A DNA stretch of 37,002 bases from Actinomycetota bacterium (GTDB taxonomy: Bacteria; Actinomycetota; Acidimicrobiia; Acidimicrobiales; Ilumatobacteraceae), in the NCBI GenBank assembly GCA_016870865.1, contig VGAC01000018.1, forward strand, positions 1 to 37,002, given 5' to 3'. The first letter of the stretch is position 1. Each line of letters opens with the position of its first letter. Below the pieces are notes generated by a model. It ran no database searches and was not told the DNA's origin. It was given only the letters and a program-made list of their open reading frames with translations. Shown here in pieces: positions 31,691-37,002 of the stretch. The position numbers were made by a program, and so were the translations under genes.

Positions 31691-31697
31691 GCTGGTC

Positions 31698-32096
31698 GTG
31701 GGGGAATCAAAAGCAGTCTTTCGACGGGCAGCCGACTGTCCAACCGAATCGTGGAAGGACGACGTCACGGGCCACGTCGACTGGTGGACGCTCTTTAGTT
31801 CCGACCGAACGGCGACGAACGCGCTCACAGTCGGCATTGCCGAGGTCCCCGTCGGTGCCCCGCGGCCCGCACGCGGTCACACGCACGAACAGGCAGAGGT
31901 CTATTTCTTCCTCGGTGGCAGGGGAGAAGTCGTCGTCGAGGGGGAATCGACTCCCGTTGTCGCGGGTGACGCGGTGTTCATCCCCGGCAACGTCGAGCAC
32001 ATGTCGGTGAACACGGGCGACGAACCCCTTCGCCTTCTCTATTTCTTCGCCGCAGATTCCTTCGCGGACATCGTCTACAAATTCCCCGGGCTCTGA
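31698..32096 (+). CDS. Single-domain cupin
   Basis: This 132-residue protein has the two cupin motifs. Motif 1 reads RGHTHEQAEVYFFLGGRG, with the H-x-H-x3-E metal set. Motif 2 reads GDAVFIPGNVEHMSVN, with the last His. A bound divalent metal is therefore likely. Single cupins serve as dioxygenases, isomerases or sensors, and no specific reaction can be named. The N-terminal DVTGHVDWWTLFSSDRTATN is a region seen before the barrel in small stand-alone cupins. The GTG start at 31698 is preferred over the TTG at 31689, which lies inside a likely -10 box. It is followed after 47 bp by a P450 gene with its own promoter and ribosome site. Confidence 0.85.
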   Translation: MGESKAVFRRAADCPTESWKDDVTGHVDWWTLFSSDRTATNALTVGIAEVPVGAPRPARGHTHEQAEVYFFLGGRGEVVVEGESTPVVAGDAVFIPGNVEHMSVNTGDEPLRLLYFFAADSFADIVYKFPGL

Positions 32097-32116
32097 GCCG
32101 CCCCGGCACCTGCGAC

Positions 32117-32122
32117 TAATCT
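32117..32122 (+). promoter_or_regulatory. Putative -10 box of the third P450 gene, with a normal leader
   Basis: TAATCT is followed by a leader of about 15-21 nt holding AGGGGGAG (32131-32138) before ATG 32144. This gives a contrast with the leaderless starts nearby. Confidence 0.4.
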
Positions 32123-32143
32123 CGACTGCGAGGGGGAGACAAC

Positions 32144-33475
32144 ATGGAGACGTATCCACGGCACATCAACCACGAGTTGAGCCCGATGAAGTGCCCGGTC
32201 AACCTCGACGATGTCGACCTCTTCGGTGAGGGTGCCGCCGAGCACTGGTACGAGATGTACGAGATCCTTCACCGCGACGCCCCCGTGCTGCGCATCCCTG
32301 GTGGTGGTCTGACTCCCGGCACCGACGCCTACGTACTCACCAAGCACGCCGACGTCCAGCGCGTGGTGAAGGACACCGAGCGCTACACCAGCCTCACCCA
32401 AAAGCGCATCACCGATTTTGCGAACGAAGGACTGACCGCCGAAAAGACCTATGAGCTGTACCACAACCTGATGCAGGCCTCGATGGTGTCGCTGCGTCCA
32501 ACGCAAGAGTTGTACATCAAACACCGCAAGGAACTCACCGACCCGTGGGTGGGCACCGGCGCAATGCGCCACCGCGACATGATCACGCGCCTTGCCAACG
32601 ACCTCATCGACGAATGGATCGACGACGGTGAAGTCGACTTCGTTCGTCAGTTCGCCCGACCACTTCCCCAGCGAGTGTTCGCCACGGTCCTCGGCTTTCC
32701 CCTAGAGGACATTCCCAAGCTCGAAGCATGGGGCAACGCCGTCGTCATTCCCTTCGTGCACGGCACGGGTCTCAAGCACGAGATCACACCCGACCAGGCG
32801 AAAGACATGATCGCGCGTCTGCAGGGCTTTCAGGAGTACGTGTACGAGCAGGTGCGCATCAAGCGCGCGAATCCGCAGGACGACATGATCTCGTTCCTCT
32901 GCGACGTCCACTACCAGGCACTCGACCGCAAGCTCACCGACCTGGAAATCGCCGGCGTCGTCTACGCCATGATCATCGGTGCCCTCGAGACGACCCAGTA
33001 CGCCCTCGAAGAACAGGCACAGCTTCTCTGCGAACGTCCCGGCATGTTCGAGACGCTGCGCAACGATCGCACCAAGGTACGCGCCTTCACCGAAGAGGGC
33101 ATGCGTCTGCGTTCGCCGACCCACGGACTTTCCACCCGCATGACATCGCAGGACGAAGTGTTCCAGGGTGTCCACGTGCCCGCAGGGTCGCTTCTTCACC
33201 TGCGCTTCGCGGCGGCCAACGTCGACCCCGAGGAGTTCGAGTGCCCCTTTGACCTGAATCTCGACCGTGAAGGTGTCACGCGACACGTCGCGTTCTCGGC
33301 CGGACCACGCGTGTGCCCCGGGGCGAATCTCTCGCGTACCGAGCAGCAGGTTGCCTGGGGTGTTCTCCTCGACCGCATCTCGCACATCGAGTACGGGGAC
33401 GGGAACGACTGGATGCACCAACCGGGCATCATGCTCGGCACGCTGAAGTTGTATGTCAAGTTCAAGAAGGCCTGA
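32144..33475 (+). CDS. Cytochrome P450 monooxygenase
   Basis: This is an intact 443-residue P450. The haem loop is VAFSAGPRVCPGANLSR, with ligand C391; FSxGxR is an accepted variant with Arg in place of His. The K-helix ExxR is E318-G-M-R321, and the I-helix reads YAMIIGALETTQYALE with T283/T284. An early segment ITDFANEGLTAEKTYELYHN and SLRPTQELYIKHRKELTDPW form the B-C region, where bacterial P450s bind substrate. ATG 32144 follows a good ribosome site (AGGGGGAG). It differs clearly from the other two P450 genes in the window, so it is not a recent duplicate. Electron partners are not encoded nearby. Confidence 0.92.
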   Translation: METYPRHINHELSPMKCPVNLDDVDLFGEGAAEHWYEMYEILHRDAPVLRIPGGGLTPGTDAYVLTKHADVQRVVKDTERYTSLTQKRITDFANEGLTAEKTYELYHNLMQASMVSLRPTQELYIKHRKELTDPWVGTGAMRHRDMITRLANDLIDEWIDDGEVDFVRQFARPLPQRVFATVLGFPLEDIPKLEAWGNAVVIPFVHGTGLKHEITPDQAKDMIARLQGFQEYVYEQVRIKRANPQDDMISFLCDVHYQALDRKLTDLEIAGVVYAMIIGALETTQYALEEQAQLLCERPGMFETLRNDRTKVRAFTEEGMRLRSPTHGLSTRMTSQDEVFQGVHVPAGSLLHLRFAAANVDPEEFECPFDLNLDREGVTRHVAFSAGPRVCPGANLSRTEQQVAWGVLLDRISHIEYGDGNDWMHQPGIMLGTLKLYVKFKKA

Positions 33476-33536
33476 CGGCGCTGAGCAAAGCATCTGTATG
33501 GAAGGCACGATCCGTTCAAAGTTCCCGCTCGCCCCA

Positions 33537-33542
33537 TAGAGT
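33537..33542 (+). promoter_or_regulatory. Putative promoter of the Gfo/Idh/MocA pair
   Basis: TAGAGT lies 8 nt before ATG 33551, with TTCAAA as a possible -35 16 bp upstream. No Shine-Dalgarno sequence is seen. Confidence 0.4.
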
Positions 33543-33550
33543 CCATCTGA

Positions 33551-34591
33551 ATGTCTTCCTGCAACGACTTGGCAAACATTCGGGTTGGTCTGCTCGCTTA
33601 CGGTGCGATCGGCCACGAACACAATCTCGCCGTGCAGGGCACCCCGGGTCTCAAACTCGCGGCCGTCTGCGACGTCAACCCCGAGCGCATTGCCGCAGCA
33701 AGGGAACTCGCCCCGACCATCGAGGCATTCTCCGACGCGACTGCCATGCTCGATTCGGGTCTCATTGACCTGGTGGTCATCTCGACGCCGCCCAACAGCC
33801 ATCACATATGGGCAAAAGAAGCATTGTCCCGCAACGTTCACGTGGTGTTGGAAAAGCCCATGGCCCTGACCGCACGGGAGTGCGATGAACTGATGGAAAT
33901 CGCCGCGAGGAAAAACCTGCTGCTCGTCGTCTACCAGAATCGCCGTTACGACCCCGATTTTGTCACCATGGCCCGACTGATTGCCGACGGTGCAATCGGT
34001 GACGTCTTCCAATACGACTCGTTCGTCGGTGGTTATTCAGAACCATGTTCGCACTGGCATTCGAATGCCGAAGTATCGGGTGGGGCAATCTTCGATTGGG
34101 GCAGCCACTTCATCGACCAAATCCTCACGGTAATTCCCGACCAGGTCGCGCATGTCAGCGGCCAGAACTACAAGCGTGTCTGGACGAATGTAACGAATGC
34201 CGACCATGCCCAGATGACGATCACGTTCGCCTCGGGTGCACAGGCCACTTTTGTCAACTCTTACCTCGCTGCCGCGCGCAAACCGAAGTTCTATGTCTTG
34301 GGAACCAAGGGTGCAATCGTGGGGGATTGGAATTCCGCTGCCGAACCGGCAGTGGCAGACCTGCCGGCAATTCTCACCCTGTACACCGGCGATGGCGTGC
34401 AGTCGGTCGTCGCTCTCGACACGGTGGTGCCCTTCTCTCTTCATCGCTCGATCGTCGACTTTCTCGTGAACAAGACGCCGATGTCGGTGCAGGCCCTGCA
34501 GTCGCGCAATGTCGTGGCAATCATGGAAGCAGCCGAGCAGTCGGCACTGTGCAACGCGCGTCCCGTCGTTCCCAACATTGCAATCTTGTGA
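33551..34591 (+). CDS. Gfo/Idh/MocA-family NAD(P)-dependent oxidoreductase
   Basis: This 346-residue enzyme would oxidise or reduce a sugar, inositol or similar polyol. The N-terminal Rossmann part starts IRVGLLAYGAIGHEHNLAVQ, in which the usual GxGxxG is altered to AYGAIG. LKLAAVCDVNPERIAAA, ISTPPNSHHIWAKEAL and the hallmark VVLEKPMALTARECDEL follow. The second domain holds GGAIFDWGSHFIDQIL, where the family has its substrate-binding D-x-G-x-H. It overlaps the next member of the same family by 4 bp, so the two act together or form a heteromeric pair. Codon use looks slightly AT-richer than in the catabolic blocks. Confidence 0.88.
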   Translation: MSSCNDLANIRVGLLAYGAIGHEHNLAVQGTPGLKLAAVCDVNPERIAAARELAPTIEAFSDATAMLDSGLIDLVVISTPPNSHHIWAKEALSRNVHVVLEKPMALTARECDELMEIAARKNLLLVVYQNRRYDPDFVTMARLIADGAIGDVFQYDSFVGGYSEPCSHWHSNAEVSGGAIFDWGSHFIDQILTVIPDQVAHVSGQNYKRVWTNVTNADHAQMTITFASGAQATFVNSYLAAARKPKFYVLGTKGAIVGDWNSAAEPAVADLPAILTLYTGDGVQSVVALDTVVPFSLHRSIVDFLVNKTPMSVQALQSRNVVAIMEAAEQSALCNARPVVPNIAIL

Positions 34592-35535
34592 CCGTTCGCT
34601 GGGGCTTCATCGGCGCTGGTTTCGTGGCCACACACGCCATGGCCCCTGCCGTGCATGCAGCCAACGGTGCCGAGCTCTACGCGGTCGCGAGCCGTGATGC
34701 CGAACGTTCGGCGGAACTCGAGCCTCGAGTCGTCCACGAGTCGTACCGGACATTGATCGGCGACCCAAATGTCGACGCCGTCTACATCAGCCTCACAAAC
34801 GCTCAACACCTCGAATGGGTGGTCGCCGCACTCGAGGCCGGCAAGCACGTCTTGTGTGAGAAGCCACTTGCTCTCAATGCTGATGAAGTTCGCAAGATGC
34901 AGGCGACTGCTGATCACCATCGGCGTCTCGTTGTGGAAGCCGTCTGGACAAGGTGGCAATCTCGAATGAGGCGCATGGCTGAACTGGTCCAACGTGGCGA
35001 CCTCGGCGAGATCTTGTCGATCTCATCGGCGTTCACCTTTCAGGGCAAACTTTCGGGTAACTATCGCTCCCAACCCGAGTTGGGCGGTGGCGCCCTGCTC
35101 GACGTCGGCTGCTATCAGGCCCACCTGTGGTTGATGCTCCTCGGGGAACGACTTGATTTCTCCGTGGAGACTGTCGACGTCGCCACGGGTCCAACCAAAA
35201 TCGACCTCACGACGTCTGCACACGTCACCCTCAACGAGTCACTTCGGGCCGAAGCCCTCTGTTCCTTCGTCATGGCCCCACAACAGCGGATTGCCGTGAC
35301 AGGATCGGCAGCGTCGATGCGCACAGGTGAGGGCGAAGCTTTCACTCTGTGGAAGAGTGAATCCACCCTGGTCGTTGGTGAGACTGTCGAGCGATTCGCT
35401 CCCGACGACGCGTTTGCTCTCATGGTACAAGATGTGAGCGCCGCCATCGAAGGCGGTGAGCACGGCATCTTCCCGGCCTTGAGTTCCCTTCGCTCGGCCG
35501 AGATCTTGGATTCGATTCGCACATTCGGGGGCTAG
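34588..35535 (+). CDS. Second Gfo/Idh/MocA-family oxidoreductase
   Basis: This 315-residue protein has a normal cofactor motif, WGFIGAGFVATHAM, then ELYAVASRDAERSAEL, DAVYISLTNAQHLEWVVAAL and the conserved HVLCEKPLALNADEVRKM. The catalytic region GGGALLDVGCYQAHLWLMLL has the D-x-G-C-Y form found in dimeric dihydrodiol dehydrogenase and glucose-fructose oxidoreductase-like members, in contrast to D-x-G-x-H in its neighbour. GTG at 34588 overlaps the preceding stop (GTGA). The two proteins share the fold but not a close sequence, so they probably catalyse consecutive or paired oxidations. The substrate is unknown. Confidence 0.88.
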   Translation: MTVRWGFIGAGFVATHAMAPAVHAANGAELYAVASRDAERSAELEPRVVHESYRTLIGDPNVDAVYISLTNAQHLEWVVAALEAGKHVLCEKPLALNADEVRKMQATADHHRRLVVEAVWTRWQSRMRRMAELVQRGDLGEILSISSAFTFQGKLSGNYRSQPELGGGALLDVGCYQAHLWLMLLGERLDFSVETVDVATGPTKIDLTTSAHVTLNESLRAEALCSFVMAPQQRIAVTGSAASMRTGEGEAFTLWKSESTLVVGETVERFAPDDAFALMVQDVSAAIEGGEHGIFPALSSLRSAEILDSIRTFGG

Positions 35536-35665
35536 GACGCACAGCGGGTCGTCGTGCTGGTGCCGGGACACTCGATCCTGGGCGGCACGACGGTGTTCGA
35601 TTCCCACCGCCCGGGCGCTGCTGCGAGACCTGTTGGGGCCTCGGCTCCAATGACCTGGCGTCGCC

Positions 35666-36124
35666 CTACCTGCAGTGGCGCGAGCCGAAGCGGAAGACGC
35701 CGATCGTGCCCCTGTGACCCGCCATGAACGTGTTCGAGTTGTCTCGGGTGGTGACGATTGCATCGAGTGGTGCACCGGCGGCGCGCTCCAGCACCTTCAC
35801 GAAGCCACCACAATGGCGTGCGCTTGACCTGACTAGCACCGCGAATTCGTCCCCGGTGACTCGAGCGAGCACGAACCGTCCGTTCGCATCGCTGATCGCC
35901 GACGCAGTCGAATCATCGCCGTACGAGTAGCTCGCGACCCGCACCCCTGCCAGCGGCTGATGGGTTGACGCGTCGACGAGTCGACCCGAGATAAAGCTCG
36001 CGGGCTGGACAAAAGGCTTGGCTGACGCCTGGACCGGGGCGACTGCGAGCGCGAGCGCTGCAGCTGTGCCCATCGCAACGGTGGCGAGGATCCGACGGAC
36101 TGGGTTTGTGGTGTTGTTTCTCAT
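35666..36124 (-). CDS. Secreted carboxypeptidase-regulatory-like beta-sandwich protein
   Basis: This 152-residue protein has a signal peptide (basic NPVRRILATVAMG, hydrophobic AAALALAVAPVQASA, cleavage likely after residue 35). It is followed by one transthyretin-like domain: ISGRLVDASTHQPLAGVRVA, DANGRFVLARVTGDEFAVLV. This is the G-x-V-x-D...G-x-P-L-x-G pattern of CarboxypepD_reg/CNA-B type repeats. The rest (RHCGGFVKVLERAAGAPLDA, then RFGSRHCR) has two Cys that could form a disulfide. ATG at 36124 follows AGGG. No cell-wall sorting signal is seen. The function is unknown; such domains are usually accessory or adhesive. Confidence 0.72.
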   Translation of the reverse strand: MRNNTTNPVRRILATVAMGTAAALALAVAPVQASAKPFVQPASFISGRLVDASTHQPLAGVRVASYSYGDDSTASAISDANGRFVLARVTGDEFAVLVRSSARHCGGFVKVLERAAGAPLDAIVTTRDNSNTFMAGHRGTIGVFRFGSRHCR

Positions 36125-36427
36125 GCCCTACAGATCAGCAAGCGAGTCGATCGCGGACACTTTTTTGCGAAATATGTTCGGCCGTCGATTCACGGTCAGA
36201 TGGCCCCACTCGGGGCTCAGATAGTCTCGGTGACGCAGATTGCCTCCGTGAGGCTGGTGCGTAATTCCAAACTCCAATATCGATGGGTTGGTGGTTGGGG
36301 TTTCCGTAAATGTTCGGAACGCAGAACACCGTTTTTTGGAACGCGTGATCGAGCTGTCTCCGTTCAATGGAGGCGATCCAAAAACCAGGCCCGTACTGGG
36401 GAGGTGGGGCTCTGAGCATCTCACCTG
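36125..36427. other. AT-richer intergenic region with no gene I can support
   Basis: About 300 bp separate the purK stop from the start of the secreted protein. Two overlapping minus-strand frames cross it (36128-36424 and 36135-36419), but neither has a ribosome site or a recognisable protein. A small hairpin CCAG-N7-CTGG (36385-36399) is followed on the minus strand by TTTTT (36380-36384) and may terminate purK. Homopolymer runs (TTTTTT near 36161 and 36333) are unusual for this window. Confidence 0.45.
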
Positions 36428-37002
36428 CTAGCGAGTGATTTTGGTGCGTAGATCGATGGCGTGACGTGTCACGGCTAGCGCGTCAGTGCCAGTGACGGTG
36501 ATGTGTCCCATTTTGCGGTTTGGGCGTGCCTCAGCTTTGCCATACAGATGTACGTGTGAAGAGGCATCTTCTTCGGCAACTTGAAACCGGGGTTCTCCAT
36601 TGCTCCACAGATCACCAAGAAGGTTGACCATAGCCACCGCTGTATGGGTCATGGTGGCGTCACCCAGTGGCAGTCCCGCAAGAGTTCGGACTTGTTGCTC
36701 AAATTGGCTGGTAGTAGCGGCATCGATTGTCCAGTGACCACTGTTATGTGGGCGAGGCGCAAGTTCATTGACGAAAAGTTTGTCGCCGGAAACAAAGAAC
36801 TCGACTGAAAGAACACCGACATAATTCAGTTCCTCGGCAATGAGTACAGCAGCTCGTTCACCAGTGCGAAAAAAATCAATGTCCAATGGTGTCTGTGCCG
36901 TGGTGGCGGTGCTGACATCGAGAATGCCATCGAGATGGACATTGTGGGTAGGCGCAAACACTGCCACTTCGCCAGTGCGTGAGCGCGCAAGAACAATTGA
37001 AA
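36428..37002 (-). CDS. purK: N5-carboxyaminoimidazole ribonucleotide synthase PurK (C-terminal part)
   Basis: This is the last 191 residues of PurK, which carboxylates AIR with ATP and bicarbonate in purine synthesis; the N-terminal half lies beyond the right edge. The ATP-grasp end is clear: VGVLSVEFFVSGDKLFVNEL, then the metal-binding APRPHNSGHWTIDAATTSQF, and the PurK-type C-terminal domain AVAMVNLLGDLW, HLYGKAEARPNRKMGHITVT. The reading frame is open to the edge (SIVLARSRTGEVAVF upstream of the first in-window Met), so the Met near 36967 is internal. Base composition is visibly lower in GC than in the rest of the window, with many A/T-ending codons. Confidence 0.93.
   Translation of the reverse strand, partial: SIVLARSRTGEVAVFAPTHNVHLDGILDVSTATTAQTPLDIDFFRTGERAAVLIAEELNYVGVLSVEFFVSGDKLFVNELAPRPHNSGHWTIDAATTSQFEQQVRTLAGLPLGDATMTHTAVAMVNLLGDLWSNGEPRFQVAEEDASSHVHLYGKAEARPNRKMGHITVTGTDALAVTRHAIDLRTKITR

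Noticed and set aside
35591-35609. T-arm-like GTTCGATTCCCACC, as in the 3' half of a tRNA or an attachment site
   Set aside because: The stem does not close around a 7-nt loop, and no acceptor, D or anticodon arm can be built upstream.
36128-36424. Two overlapping minus-strand frames of 94-98 codons
   Set aside because: No ribosome site or recognisable protein features; two frames over the same bases suggest chance.

Overview
The window is GC-rich, gene-dense DNA with many ATG/GTG/TTG starts, short gene overlaps and few intergenic gaps. The gene set (branched-chain-type ABC uptake, P450s, many SDRs, Rieske and TauD oxygenases, a PNPOx-like flavin protein, a pre-mycofactocin synthase, EthD and SnoaL proteins) fits an actinobacterium. 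An uncultured Acidimicrobiia (Ilumatobacter-like) is my best guess by inference; no rRNA or other taxonomic marker is present.

Layout. (1) 1-5504, minus strand: a HAAT-family ABC importer, transcribed in the order binding protein, fused LivH-LivM permease, LivG, LivF (LivF runs off the left edge). (2) 5747-14036: a catabolic-looking block with a double hot-dog MaoC-like protein, three SDRs, an intact P450 coupled to a P450-like protein that lacks the haem cysteine, a small FMN split-barrel protein and a Rieske oxygenase alpha subunit. (3) 14141-18357: an operon of HtrA-like protease, MoxR ATPase, DUF58 and VWA membrane protein. (4) 18354-21457: a 98-residue orphan, a methyltransferase and release factor 3. 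(5) 21499-28289: a tightly packed run of Old Yellow Enzyme, TauD dioxygenase, sulfotransferase-like protein, carrier protein, DltA-like ligase, MBOAT, DltD-like SGNH protein and a 43-codon single-pass membrane peptide ending in YNNF. The last five make a complete Dlt-like envelope acylation system, including a DltX-like peptide. (6) 28322-35535: a solo MftD, SnoaL and EthD proteins, a His-rich membrane protein, a truncated flavin monooxygenase, a cupin, a third P450 and two Gfo/Idh/MocA oxidoreductases. (7) 35666-37002: a secreted beta-sandwich protein, a more AT-rich gap of about 300 bp and the C-terminal part of PurK, also visibly AT-richer.

Working together: the ABC system probably imports a small carboxylate or amino acid. 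The oxygenases, SDRs, hot-dog protein and OYE probably oxidise a hydrophobic or aromatic substrate, with mycofactocin as a possible redox partner. The Dlt-like operon would charge an amino acid onto the carrier protein, pass it across the membrane through the MBOAT and the YNNF peptide, and transfer it to an unknown envelope acceptor.

Many start codons sit 6-9 nt after a TAnnnT box with no Shine-Dalgarno sequence, suggesting frequent leaderless transcription. Gaps under 300 bp that are not listed (for example 12412-12638 apart from its promoter box, 14037-14140 and 35536-35665) show nothing else I can support.
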